64,000 bases of DNA from Diphasiastrum complanatum. Its lineage: Eukaryota; Streptophyta; Lycopodiopsida; Lycopodiales; Lycopodiaceae. The stretch is from NCBI GenBank assembly GCA_029204225.1, contig CM055102.1, forward strand, positions 45,827,676-45,891,675, given 5' to 3'. Under the pieces are notes generated by a model, which worked only from the letters and a program-made list of their open reading frames with translations, was not told where the DNA came from and did not search any database. The first letter of the stretch is position 1, and every line of letters starts with the position of its first letter. A program made the translations under genes and the position numbers. This document shows, piece by piece, positions 1 to 10,662 of the stretch.

Positions 1-1402
1 TACTAGGCCCTACATGGCCCATCTTAAAGTGATTTTGCAGTTGCCTATAAACCTCATCCTCTTCAGTAGAACTCATCCTATATGGATACAAACTCCTTTC
101 CAAGTATTACATCTACCCTATCTAGATTCATAATGTGAAAGTCTAATTTATCCTTATAGGCTTGTATTTAAATCGGTAGACGTGGGACTATCCGGTCCCA
201 AACTTGGCTTTCCCCTCCTGCTGCCAGCTTCACTGTATATCGATACTCACTTTGCCTTGTTTCCACCCTTAGCTTCTGCAACAAATTAGCGTTAATTAAA
301 TTGTGTGGAACCATCATCAAATAAAACTGTTACAGCTTGGCCACCCACAACTCCCTTCATCCGAATGAGGTCATGAGGACCACAACCAGCCATGTTAAAA
401 CAACAATGCTCACACACAGAATTACCAGCAAAGGAAAGATCTACACTAGATATGCTAGAGTTACATGGCATCTTAAAAGATGCCCCTTTAGCTTTCCGTT
501 TCTTTGGACATTCCTTCGCGACATGACCTGGTTCCATGCAATTAAAGCACAAATTGTTGCTTCGGGCTTTCATTAAGGTTTCCTGATCCAAGGTAGACCT
601 TTTCTTCGATTTACCTGAACCTGAAGACCCATCCTTTGCCTTATTTCTTTGGAAAGAAAGGCTTCTTACCCTTTACGTCGAGCAAGACACCAGTCTCAGG
701 CTTGGCCACTATACGAGTATCATAGTATATCCTGGCAAAGCGAACAACATCCTCGAGGGTAAGAGGCTGGTTCCTCCTGACCTCTAGCCGATAGTCTCTT
801 GGCAACCCAAGAATGAAATGCAACTTTACTAAAAGAGGGTCTATTCTAGTTGCAAAACGAGAATAGACCTCTTGAAATTCTTGTTAATATTGATCCAGGG
901 GCTGGTTCCCCATATGGATCGTTGCATATTGACGATAAAATTCAAAATCATCAAGAATAGGAAGGAAGGCCGCCCTAAAGGCCTTACAAAAGTCCTCCCA
1001 ATTCTTAGGAACTTCAGGCTTACCTCTCAAATCTTGCCACCACGTGAAAGCTTTATCTCGTAGGTACATGACGGCTAGATTGATCTTGTTGTCGTCGGAA
1101 GAATCGTGCATGGAAAAGTGCGAATTTCTTCGATCGATCCACGGCAAGACCACCTCCGGGGTTCTATCCTTCTTTTCCCCAGCAAAAATCTCAGGGGTGA
1201 ACAAAGGTTGATGCAATAGCTGCCTTAAATGCGTCAACTCCTTCAAATCATGCTGATCCCGTGAGAGTTTGGATTGCAAGTCAACAATCTGCTGCTGTAG
1301 ATTGTTAATTGCAAGCAACAAGGCTTCGGAATCCATGGTAGAGGTAGATGTCGTTACCTCATGAACAGGAGACATGGGCTGTGTGGTAGGATTAGGATCC
1401 AT
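1..1402 (-). pseudogene. Decayed Ty3/gypsy (chromovirus-like) gag-protease-RT fragment
   Basis: Gag of a gypsy element starts with the Met at 1402 and reads leftward. Retrotransposon-gag motifs (FAGEKKDR, FTWWQDL, the LGLPRDYRLEVRRNQPLTLED stretch) match block by block the gag of the chromovirus at 33.3 kb. A TAA at 884-886 replaces a Gln codon, a second stop sits at 641-643, and a frameshift precedes the canonical zinc knuckle CFNCMEPGHVAKEC (about 540-580). The protease active site is seen as VLFDDGST near 300. The protease C-terminus (ILGKE) is followed within a few codons by the RT N-terminal motif PYRMSSTEEDEV, so the usual linker is deleted. RT runs off the left edge. It cannot encode a working polyprotein here. 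Family assignment is firm; the clade is inferred from similarity to the element at 31-39 kb. Confidence 0.85.
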
Positions 1403-3429
1403 ATCTCAAGAGCAAGAGAGGTGAATTAAGAAAGAAAGAGATCAAAAGCAACTCAAGGAACATAGATACAAGACTAATCTTGCTGGCTCTTCACAATCCA
1501 AATGGTATTGTCCATGGCTGCCATGAGGAATAAGAGTAAGCAAAGAGAAGGATGCACCACCACATCCACCTCGTCTTCTCATGAAATCTCGCATTGGAGA
1601 GGCATGCCTCCCTCTCCATGCTTGCCTAGGCCTTACCTTGCCACCTAGCCTCCACATAAGCAAATCTGGCCACCCACCAGTTTTCTTGCCAGCTGGCGGC
1701 CAGACAACCCTCCCCCTTCATCGCTGGTCTTTCTCTTCTTCCCTGCAAACAGATTTCCTTCGCTGTCCAACAGCGGAACCAAAACCCAAAAAAAAACCAT
1801 TTTTTAGTGCGATGGGGAACCTTGGAAAAAGCACCTACAGTACCCTGCCACCTGTCCACATCTGGACAGTGCCACGTGGCTGTGTATTGGAGGGCCTAAG
1901 TCTGAGTTTTAATTACCTTCGCTGGACAGACAGCGAATAACTGACTTATTTGCGCTGGGGGGGATGTAATCTATGTAAGCAAATGTTCTAGGGAAAGCAT
2001 TATTGGCGGGGAAGAGCTAGGAGGATTAAAAGTAGGACAGGGTCTAATGTAGATGTGGATGTTATCTCTAAAGATGACAATGCAAAAATGTGCTTTTGCC
2101 TATCTAACTTATCTAATGTAGGTTAGTTGACCAAAGCTAGCGAGAGTTAGTTGTTATCTAACTTTAGACTAAAGGAAGCCGCTAGAGTTAAGGCTATGAT
2201 TGGAGTCTAGGACGCAACAATAGTCCTAGAACCACTTGAGAAGACATGCATGCGGGGTAGCTGATTCCATACACACTTTAGGGAACATGGCATGGGCTAA
2301 GGCTACATAAGAGTGTTTGAGCATTCATTGGCACATTCTGTCAAGTATGGCTTTAGCTAGTGGATGAGGCTCATAATCATCAAGTCTAGGTAAAGCATCC
2401 CCAACTAATGAGATAAGTCTTGGTGGTATGGAACACCAAGGCTACTACTTAAGAGGGCTGACCTAGAATGTTGTTATGAAAACAACTATCAGGCTCAAAA
2501 GTGAGTGTGTTCCTTATTCTCAAATGGTTGAATTTTTTATTGAATTAAAAGCACGAATGTTTTCACCATTTTTCTAGAGGCCTTTTACCTTCATAAGAGC
2601 AATTTTTGTCCACATTGATATCCTTCATGGTTCACCTCATTCAAGTCTTCAAATACCATTATGTTTGTGATGGGTTCAAGTTTCATTTCTCATCTTAGAT
2701 TAACTTGTATGGGCTATTGTGAAGTCCTCTCAAAATCTAGATCGTTATGTGTCCAAACTCATCTCTAAACTGCCCTCGGAGAACACTGAAGATCTAGACA
2801 TTTAACTTACCAACCAATTCCAAGTTAGTAGAGCAAGAATGGGAAGGAGCTAGGCAAAAGATAAGAGAAGGTAGTGCAATTTCAAAGAGTTGAATTTGAA
2901 GACTCTCTCAAAAAAAATGATTTTGAATGTGTTGCATCTCTATTACACTAAGTCTTGAAGAGGATATGGAATGAACTTTTTATCTACAATGGTGTAACAA
3001 AGAATTTCACAAGGCATGTGCACTATGACCAATCACTAGCCTTAAAAGATAGATGTGATGAGTGAATTTTCCCTCGCTACCAAATGGAGATAATACTAGT
3101 TGCATGAAATATACCTAAAGCAATAACATCAAAGGTCATATTATAGGCCACAAATTGACCCAAATAGAACAGTGCTACCATTTTTTTTTATTTGCACACT
3201 TATCCTTCAAAAGATGTAGTTATGGAGGTGTAAAGAGTGATTGTGTAGTCCCCCCAATAAATGGCATGTTGGTAAAACTTCCTTTCCTCAACTTAAGGTC
3301 AGGAATTCAATTTCAACCAGCTACACAAATGAGGACATGCAAGAGAAAAAGAAGAGTGATTAAGGCTGCATCAATGGCGAATCCTCTCATCTCAGCTTTA
3401 TGGAACTACAAACTGGTAATGTGTTTATC
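1403..3429. other. No gene recognised; probable gypsy leader then anonymous DNA
   Basis: The first few hundred bases lie upstream of the minus-strand gag and are probably that element's leader, but no tRNA-Met primer site (GCTCTGATACCA on the plus strand) and no LTR end could be found. A purine run followed by TGTAATC near 1960-1975 resembles a polypurine tract plus LTR start in plus orientation but has no partner. From about 2000 on there is no convincing open frame. Confidence 0.4.
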
Positions 3430-3507
3430 GACACATTGTGGAATATAATGGCAAGTCTTCTCGTCTCATCGCAACGAGAGGACTCACCATTATTGCCACA
3501 ATGTGCC
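3430..3507. repeat. Short imperfect foldback (hairpin)
   Basis: Arms 3430-3464 and 3474-3507 are reverse complements with a few mismatches and one gap, around a loop of about 9 bases. The size (78 nt) fits a small MITE remnant or a miRNA-precursor-like foldback. It lies downstream of the RRM exon, on the side where that gene's intron would be. Confidence 0.6.
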
Positions 3508-3608
3508 AACAAAAACACATAATCCAACTTAATGTGTGTCATGAAAATCTTAATCTGAAATTATGCCAGGCTCAAGAACAACAATTCCATACAAGAGAGC
3601 TTCATATT

Positions 3609-3670
3609 TTGGATTCCATCCATGAGGGCTCGGTATTTTTTAGATTCCATCCATGAGGGCTCATTATTTT
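3609..3670. repeat. Tandem duplication of about 31 bp
   Basis: Two adjacent near-identical units contain ATTCCATCCATGAGGGCTC followed by a TATTTT tail. Small local duplication, no coding content. Confidence 0.75.
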
Positions 3671-3741
3671 CAAGGCTGAAATTTTACAGCCAATCATTTC
3701 TTATTGAATATACAAATTCAAAAGTAAGCAGTAGAAAGTAC

Positions 3742-4221
3742 CTTTGTTAATAGTTCCACTTCAGCCAAATGTCTTTGAGCCAAATCTCGCCATTCAAATG
3801 CCAATGCACCACCAGGATCGGTTTTCTTCAATATCCTGGGCTCCAGTTTAAGCCGCTTCTTTGGCAATGGACAGTCAGAAAGCAAGGCCTCTGTGGCAGG
3901 TATGGCTTTCACAGGCCGCGGCATGCCGCCCATCATAAACAAGAAATCCTTCATTTGATTTAACACACTCCGTGCCTGTGCCGGAGTCTCCATCTCCACC
4001 AGCGCCCGCACTGGCGCCTGCTTAGGATCCAAATAATTCTTGATGATTTCCACATCCACCACGTTGCCAAACTGCCCTAGAGCGGTCAATACAACGGCCT
4101 TGCTCACGGTGGGCGCCAGATCGTACAGGAAAACGCTGCATTTCACCTTGTTCTTGAAGTCCTTGATGGCTTTCTCTTTCTCGCTGTTTCCTGCTGCTGC
4201 ATTCGAGGCTGTGTCTGCCAT
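3742..4221 (-). CDS. First exon of an RRM protein, AIPP1/EDM3-like
   Basis: The exon reads leftward from ATG at 4221 (MADTASNAAAG); an upstream in-frame ATG at 4236 would add five residues. It encodes an acidic/basic N-terminus and one RRM: RNP2-like VFLYDL near residue 34, then an RNP1-like RALVEM. The segment GGMPRPVKA follows the RRM. From memory this arrangement matches plant ASI1-immunoprecipitated protein 1 / Enhanced Downy Mildew 3. That nuclear protein works with ASI1 and EDM2 so that transcripts through heterochromatic intronic repeats reach the distal poly(A) site. A splice donor (AAAG then GTACTTT) at 3741/3742 ends the exon; the open frame runs only eight more codons to a stop at 3718. 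No second exon, expected to encode a coiled coil, was found to the left, so the gene is either long-introned or truncated. A CT/GA tract lies in the presumed 5' UTR. Confidence 0.6.
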
Positions 4222-4267
4222 AGCAGGCACGCACACAGACTAACACACAACAACACAAATCTGTGCT

Positions 4268-4284
4268 CGCTCTCTCTCTCTCTC

Positions 4285-4318
<34 letters not shown>
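4268..4318. repeat. (CT)n/(GA)n microsatellite in presumed 5' UTR or promoter
   Basis: CT dinucleotides interrupted once by GGGC near 4285. On the coding strand of the RRM gene it is a GA tract just upstream of the start codon, a common position for plant GAGA elements. Confidence 0.85.
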
Positions 4319-4321
<3 letters not shown>

Positions 4322-4667
4322 TTGTACGTTGTGCATCTCTCTTCGATACTCTTTATTTTCCAAAGACGTCCTTCTCTCCCGTTTTTCCATTAATTTGAAT
4401 CTTCAAACCCTAATTTTGTGGGGCAAATACCTCCCTCCATGGCGTTCCACACTAGGAGGGCCCAATGCCCCCCGGGCTCCCGCCCGAGCGCTTATGCCCA
4501 AGCAAGATGGAACATTCGAGAGGAAGAGGGCCTTCTCCTGCGTAATGTCAATTTGCGAAGGTAAAAGTTTTTTTTTGGGGGGCCGTAAGGTACGGATGTA
4601 TGACCGCACGTGTGGATGCCGTATTTTTTTTTTTTTGCATTATACTGCAAAAAAATTTATATTTTTG
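4319..4667. other. Upstream region of the RRM exon, no gene
   Basis: Mixed sequence with a GC-rich patch near 4450-4500 and T runs at 4567-4576 and 4623-4635. It may hold the promoter of the minus-strand RRM gene, but no TATA box could be assigned. Confidence 0.3.
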
Positions 4668-4795
4668 TTTTTTGGTGGAATGTGCATGTGGACAGCCAAC
4701 GACATGCTGCCACATAGCACACACATTTTACCATAATGTACATGTGCTATGTGGTAGCCCGTCATTGACTATCCACATGCACATTCCACCAAAAA
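4668..4795. repeat. Long foldback of 128 bp (MITE- or pre-miRNA-like)
   Basis: Arms 4668-4720 and 4744-4795 are reverse complements over about 52 bases with roughly eight mismatches, around a loop of about 23 bases. Both arms end in a T/A run next to GGTGGAATGTGCATGTGGA. No coding content. Confidence 0.75.
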
Positions 4796-5035
4796 GCTCA
4801 TGTGCCATGTTTTAACATTAAATGATTGGCTAATTATGAGAAGAATTATCACCTAAAATTTTGGTTGTAAAATTCACATGAACATTGTGTTGGGAGAGGT
4901 GCCTCCAAAATACAAAGGCACCCTGAGCACTTGGCACGATATAGTTTTTTTTAAGCATGTGCTTAATCACTTAAAATAGCGGTTTGGTAATAGCTTCATC
5001 AAGTGATCAAGTTCAATACGAAATTTGTTAATGGG

Positions 5036-6262
5036 TGTAGCGCAGGCATCCCAAAGGGAGCCGGGAACCACGACTTAGCTTCCCAGCCTTCAACTCTTGC
5101 CATCCGAACCCACTTGACATACAAGCAGCCAACTCGCCAACAACGATCAGACTTAACCAACTTGAAGTTCCGAGGACCAACATTGAGATCCAACCTGGCG
5201 CCATGCCAGATCGGGGGTCCCGATGTGGGTGACTTCCCTCCAAGCAAGCCGCCCGACATACATCAAACTTAACCAACTCGAAGCTTCGTTACAAACGAGT
5301 AACATCCATTCCAAGCAAGCGGTCTGACTTACATCAGACTTAACCAACTGAAAGCTTCGTCACGAGCGCTGGAAGCCAACCTGGCGCCACGCCAGACTGG
5401 ACAGCCATAAACAGGTAACATCCACCCAAGCAAGCCATCCAACTCAGCCGACAGGTTAAAGCCCGTTCCCCAAGAGCTTAGCCCATTCACGTTCATGCAA
5501 GGAACACTCAGAACCACAAGCCGCGACAGATATGGAAACAACCAGTTCTTGGACCAAATGGTCCCGACAGCATACCGCTGGCGCCACGGACCGAATGGTC
5601 CCGACGGCATACCGCTGGCGTCCCGGGATACGACCCTCAGCTATGTGCCAAGTTAAAAATTTTGAAAGCGGCCTTACAACTGGCGCTTTTACCGAACACT
5701 GAAACCCAGAAGGTAATCAGAGTCAGTTTGAGGAAAATCCCACTTTATTGACAAATTTGAGAAGGTTACATTTCAAGTGTGTGACCGACCCTAGTCTCCG
5801 GGGCGCTAGCATGCCAAGGCGAGAGCCATGACAACATTCCAGCAAGGGAGGCTGAGACTTGGTTGGAGCTCGCCCTGAGTCGCAACCCGCACTCCCCTAT
5901 AGTATTGGTGTGATTCGGCACCCCCCCTCATACCAAGCACTCTACCCAAGCTGGTAAAGCACGTTTTTTCTCTCTCTAGGATTTTCTCTTTCTAGAAAGT
6001 CATTTCTCTCTCTAGATTTTATTGATCCCCAGGCTTCCTTTAATCATGTCTAGATCGTGTGAGGTGATTGCACATCGATCTGAGCTCTCTGGACTTCGCT
6101 AGAACCGATCAAAGATTTTCAGCCATAGGAACTTGGCGCCGGCTGGATTCTGGTCACAGTGGCGCCGTTGGCGCCGGGAGCAGCAGGGGCGCTGCTGGTG
6201 CCGGGGACATAGCTGGCGCCGATGGCGCCGCAAGTAAAGCTTGTAAAGGTAGCTTTACAACA
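5036..6262 (-). mobile_element. Solo LTR, same family as the element at 11281-16020
   Basis: The 1227-bp sequence begins TGTAGCGCAGGCATCCC and ends GGTAGCTTTACAACA. It is flanked by a perfect 5-bp target duplication ATGGG (5031-5035 and 6263-6267). It matches both LTRs of the 11.3-16.0 kb element nearly base for base; orientation follows that element's primer site. No internal domain is attached, so it is a solo LTR left by recombination between LTRs. A GC-rich array of GGCGCC palindromes lies at 6134-6230. Open frames inside it are incidental. Confidence 0.93.
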
Positions 6263-6640
6263 ATGGGACAAATGCAAAAGGTAATTGACACATGTCATTC
6301 ACCAAAATTCTAATGGACAATGCGACCCCCCTTAACATGAAGGAATCACCCTTTTCACCATTATGAACTAGGTAGCGAGCGCTACTAGCATACTGGGTAG
6401 TCAGTACCTACCGGTAGTCTCATGCCCACTACCGGTGTAATTTGCATGCCAACTTTCCGTTTTTAGACAGCCTTCAGTGCGGCGAGGTAGGTACTGACCA
6501 CCCAGTGTGTCGGCCCGTTCATGCCCGCTACTGGGCGCAATTTGCATGCTAGGTTTTCATTTTTAGACAGTCGTTGGTGCCAACTTTTATTTTTAGACAG
6601 TCTTTGGTGCGTTTGGCCTTTTTCCTTTCAACGAAACATC
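6263..6640. repeat. Short direct and inverted repeats of unknown origin
   Basis: A 21-bp inverted repeat (6392-6412 and 6485-6505, one mismatch) surrounds about 72 bp. A partly overlapping direct repeat of about 60 bp (CATGCCC...TTTTTAGACAG...GTGC) occurs at 6421-6481 and 6520-6581, with a third partial copy at 6580-6610. No gene. Possibly a remnant of a repeat-rich leader or MITE. Confidence 0.6.
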
Positions 6641-6649
6641 AACATTAGA

Positions 6650-8718
6650 AGAGGACGTATCAATACACGCAAAACCAAAAGTAAGTGGTCTAAAGGGCAA
6701 GATCAAGTGGATGCTTTTTCAAGTGGCAAAAAGAAGGATAGATCAAAGCTCAAGTGCTTCTATTGTGGCGTCAAAGGACACTTTGCAAGAGATTGCTACA
6801 AGAAGAAGAGAGATCAAGGAGACAAGCAAGGTAATCTTACTCTTGATGAGGATGGTTTGGATGTTCAAGATGCAAATGATGATGCTTTTGTGATGTCTTC
6901 ATGCATGCTTGTTAATGATGGAGATCTAGATCCTTGGTGGATTGAGATTGGAGCAACTTCACACATGACTTTTCACAAAGAGTACTTCACTTCTTTGTTG
7001 GCATATGGAGATGACAAGAGGGTGATCTACACAGCCAATGATGGTGAGTGTGCAATCAAAGGGATTGGTACAGTTCCTATTTCTCTCCCCATTTGGAGGA
7101 TGTCTTATTTATTCCATCTATTACCAAGAATTTGCTTAGTGTGAGTCAAATGCTATGTAAAGGCCTCAAGGTGGAGTTTGATGGAGATGCGTGTTTGATC
7201 AAAAGAAAGGATGTCTTGGTTGGAAAAGGTAAAAGGCAAGGGAAGTTGTTCAAACTAGATGCTTGTGATATTGCTAACCAAGTTGGATGTGTTGCAAGGG
7301 AGCAAATACCTATTCAAGAGGTTTGGCATAAAAGGATGGGACACCTCAACTTCATGTCATTGGAGATAATGGCTAGAAAGAAGATTATGATAGGTCTTCC
7401 AAGTTCCTTAAGTGGCATCAAACATGTTTGTGAGTCTTGTGCTTTGTCTAAGTCACATAGACTACCTTTTTATATTAGATCTATATCTAGATCTACAGAG
7501 CTTTTTCAACTTGTACATTCGGATATTCATGCATTTACTACAATTAGCAAAATTGGAGCTAAGATGCATGTAACATTCATTGATGATTTTAGTAGATTTT
7601 GTTGGATCTATCTACTAAAGAGCAAGGATGAGTGTATGATGTCTTTATCAAGTTCAAGAATGCAAGGGAGAACCAATTTTCCACAAATATCAAGTGTTTA
7701 AGGAGTGACAATGGTGCAGGTGAGTACATATCTACCAAGTTCAAGGCCTTTTGTGATGAGCATGGGATCAAGAGGGAGTATACAACATCAAGGACCCCAC
7801 AATAAAATGGAGTGGCTAGAAGGAAGAATAGGACTTTATGTGAAAGTGCTAAAGCTATGAGGTTAAGTGTTAATCTTGACAAACCATTTTGGGATCAAGC
7901 TTTGTTGTGTGCCAATTTCTTGTGCAATAGGTGACCGAGTGCTATTTTGGATGGAAGGACACATTTTGAGATGCTATTCAAGAGGAGGCAGAGTGTCAAC
8001 TTCTTAAGAACCTTTGGATGCACATGTTATGTCAACATTATCCTTGATTTGGACCAAGGAGAATCCATTTTCAAGAAGAGGTACTTTTGTTGGATATAGT
8101 GAGGTGAGTAAAGCCTACAAGGTTTATATTCCTTCTACTAACAAAGTGATTGTTGGTAGAGATGTCATTTTTTATGAGGGGAACATTCCAAACGTGTCTT
8201 CAATCATGATTGATGGTAGTGTAGATGGATCTAATATTCTTGATGTTGATGAAAAGGATCCTACTTTGGATGGTGATGATGATGGACCTTCATCAAGTCA
8301 AAAGCCAAGGAGAACATCAAGAGAAAGACAAGTATCTTCAAGGCTCACATATGATCAAAAGGGTAAGCAAGTAGTTTTTGGAAATTATGTTGTTTTCCTA
8401 ACCTCTTTAGATGAACTTACAAGTGTAGATCAAGCAAGGAAATAAGAGGAGTGGATCCAAGCAATGGATCTTGAGTATCAAGCTCTTATGAAGAGTGAAC
8501 ATCCTTTGGAGGATCTTCTTGTGTACATGGAGCTATGCAAGTGGATGGATGTTATCTTGCTGTAAAGTCAATCTGGAAAACAAAGTTTGTTCAATGACTT
8601 TGATGTTCAAGTTGAAGATCAAGAGGTTGATCTCAAAGCACTTCAACTAGTCAAAAGGGAAGGCGATAATTTGGAGCTAGTCAAGAGCATCAAAGGAGAG
8701 GTAATTGGCAAAGATGTT
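6650..8718 (+). pseudogene. Ty1/copia fragment: zinc knuckle, protease, integrase; RT missing
   Basis: Reading rightward: canonical CCHC knuckle CFYCGVKGHFARDC near 6750, a protease region near 6940 (the usual DSGAT is IEIGAT, so the catalytic Asp is lost), GAG-pre-integrase VWHKRMGHLN near 7325, and integrase core pieces (HSDIHAF near 7515, RSDNGAGEY near 7720, NGVARRKNRTL near 7805). Frameshifts near 7080 and 7640 and stops near 7803 and 7933 disable it. After the integrase C-terminal region (FVGYSEVSKAYKVYIPSTN) the sequence passes within about 100 bp to a tail also found at the 3' end of the copia derivative at 39.5-44.7 kb, so RT and RNase H are deleted. The fragment stops at 8718, where the Tat/Athila-type LTR begins. 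Confidence 0.88.
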
Positions 8719-9472
8719 TGCTGGAGGGTTTGCGGATCCTAAGGCAACCCTAACCCTAGTTAATAAGTGAGAGGGATTTGGCACCCTGCGTGTGTAAGTC
8801 CAACCCGACGATCACATAGTTATTTAATTGATTAGTTAAAAGTCAATAAAAGGACTTTAGGCCTTTTTGCGGAACTTTTAAAGTTGTAGGGCCAAAATGT
8901 CAAGTTAGTGAATAAAGTTGGGTTTCCCTCCAATTTTGATGGTTCTTACACTTTTTTAAATTTGAATAAAAAGAAAGACAAGACTGGACCAATAGGATTT
9001 AGAGGCCAGGGTCCTCCTCTCTACTATAAGAAGGGACCAACTCGAGTTGCTCCTCATGTTCATTTTCTCATTTCAATAAAGTAGATTGGTTCTCTTCAGA
9101 AATGAATTGATGAATGTCCTTGCTCTTCTTCTTTCCTTCTCCATCTCTCATGCTTTATCTGGATTTTGCTAGTTGTTGGATCTGAATGTTATTGGGATTG
9201 AGTGTTATTATACTTTTTTATGAGAGAGAAAGAGAGAGAGAGAAAAATAGTAAGCTATCTTTGTTGTGGATTGTAGTGTTAATGGATCTTAGTGTTAATG
9301 AGTAGGGTTAATGGATGTAGAGTTAGATTTAGATCTTCCATTCATGCTGAAATATGAACTAAACTATCGCTCTCATGGGAACGAACCTACGCGTGACAAC
9401 TAACTCCGTCTCTATGATACTAAATTGACTAGATCTTGGATTCAGGTTAGGCAAGGAAAGAAACCTACTACA
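8719..9472 (+). mobile_element. 5' LTR of a Tat/Athila-type Ty3/gypsy element
   Basis: The left border is set by comparison: the flanking copia sequence GGCAAAGATGTT continues with ATGG in the related element at 40.8 kb but breaks here into TGCTGGAGGG. The right border is ...CCTACTACA, four bases before the primer site. Length 754 bp, ends TG...CA. It contains a telo-box-like AACCCTAACCCTAG (8746-8759), a TATA-like TACTATAAGA near 9020 and AATAAAG near 9077. The expected 5-bp duplication on the left would be ATGTT (8714-8718); its partner at the far end is not in the window. Confidence 0.75.
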
Positions 9473-9476
9473 ATTT

Positions 9477-9494
9477 TGGCGCCGTTGCCGGGGA
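9477..9494 (+). other. Primer-binding site, Tat/Athila type (tRNA-Asp-like)
   Basis: TGGCGCCGTTGCCGGGGA lies four bases after the LTR. This sequence is characteristic of plant Tat/Athila elements and primes minus-strand DNA synthesis. Confidence 0.9.
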
Positions 9495-10662
9495 GCTACG
9501 CCAATTTTTCAGTTCGCAGCATGATTGGTGGATGGTTAGCTTGCATTAGGCATCTTGTCGTGGCATGAATAGTGTTAGATCTGCATTTTAGAGTTAGTTT
9601 GGGATTGATTTTGCTTGATCTGAGTGGATTTGCTTGTTTGAAATCTAATCTGATTGTTAAAACAGGAAAAGCTATTTAGATCACCAATCTTAAGATCCAT
9701 TTGGATCTGAGATATCAAAGAAAATAACAAAAATCGGTCAAATATGTTAGATTTTGTCAGAAAGAGGCAAAAAGCATCATCAGAGCTTAAAACTTTTTAC
9801 CCTATTTCAAGAAACCTTTGCCGAGTTGCAGACACCTTCGGTTTTGTTCACAAAACCTTCAGTTTGAAGGGCGAAGATTAATTCCCAGCAGATTTCCAAA
9901 AACATCAGAAAAACCATCAAAACAAATTCATCAAAACCCTAAAAATCCAAAAAATGAACCTTCACCCGATCCACTGTGCACAGGTGTGATTCGGATCTAT
10001 CTACTACCAAGTCGACAAAAAATAATACCAAAAATAGAAAGGGTTTCAGAGGATCAGCTGTCATAATGCCATATTTTTGTCAAAAAAGTCATTTTTTTGC
10101 AAAATTACCAGTATTACTCTTGATCCTTCTCCAGAACCTTCGTCGAGGTTTCAAAACATTCCATTTATAGTAAAATACTATTTTTGAGTTCGACGAAGAT
10201 TCTTCTTGATCATAGAAAATCTTGAATTTTATCCTCGCCAACCATCAGAAACTGTATTTTCTTGTGTCATAAACCTTCGCCCATTTTTCCATAATTGTAT
10301 CTGTGTCAGATCTTTCACTTGACAGGTCGACAAAGGTTATTTCCCAAGAAATCATAAAAAAAAAATGTTCAGAGAGTTTTTTGCCCAAAATAGCACTATT
10401 GAACCTTCGCCGAGCCAATCTTCGCCTAGTGAACTTTCGCCAAACCTATTTTAAGTTTTTGATTTTCCAGATCAAGTCTCTGTCAAAATTTGGATCAAAT
10501 CTGATATATTTTGAATTGTATTATGAGAGATTTATCATTTTTGAGAAGTATCGATTGATCGAATCTCTGATATAGAATCAGATTCTTGAAAAATGGAATA
10601 GATCTAGCAGATCTGATCTGAGATAGTTGTGATTAAAAAATCTAGAAATTAAAATAAGAAAG
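9495..10662 (+). other. Long untranslated leader with repeated CTTCGC(C/A)GA motifs
   Basis: No convincing coding frame. The leader carries many variants of GAACCTTCGCCGAG (for example near 9819, 10135, 10272 and 10403-10447). Similar motifs occur near other Tat/Athila pieces at 49.6-50.1 kb and 53.9-54.6 kb. Gag homology starts abruptly near 10663. Confidence 0.55.

Noticed and set aside
1955-1975. Purine run plus TGTAATC as a polypurine tract and LTR start
   Set aside because: No matching LTR copy, TSD or pol in the right orientation.
4263-4736. Plus-strand frame of 157 codons rich in Leu-Ser
   Set aside because: It is a translation of the CT microsatellite and the GC-rich upstream region, antisense to the RRM gene's 5' side.
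5003-5610. Overlapping open frames on both strands at 5.0-5.6 kb, repeated at 11.2-11.9 kb and 14.6-15.5 kb
   Set aside because: All lie in the LTRs of one family and run in several frames at once; they reflect copy number, not a conserved protein.
8746-8759. AACCCTAACCCTAG as interstitial telomere
   Set aside because: Only two units; better read as a telo-box within an LTR.
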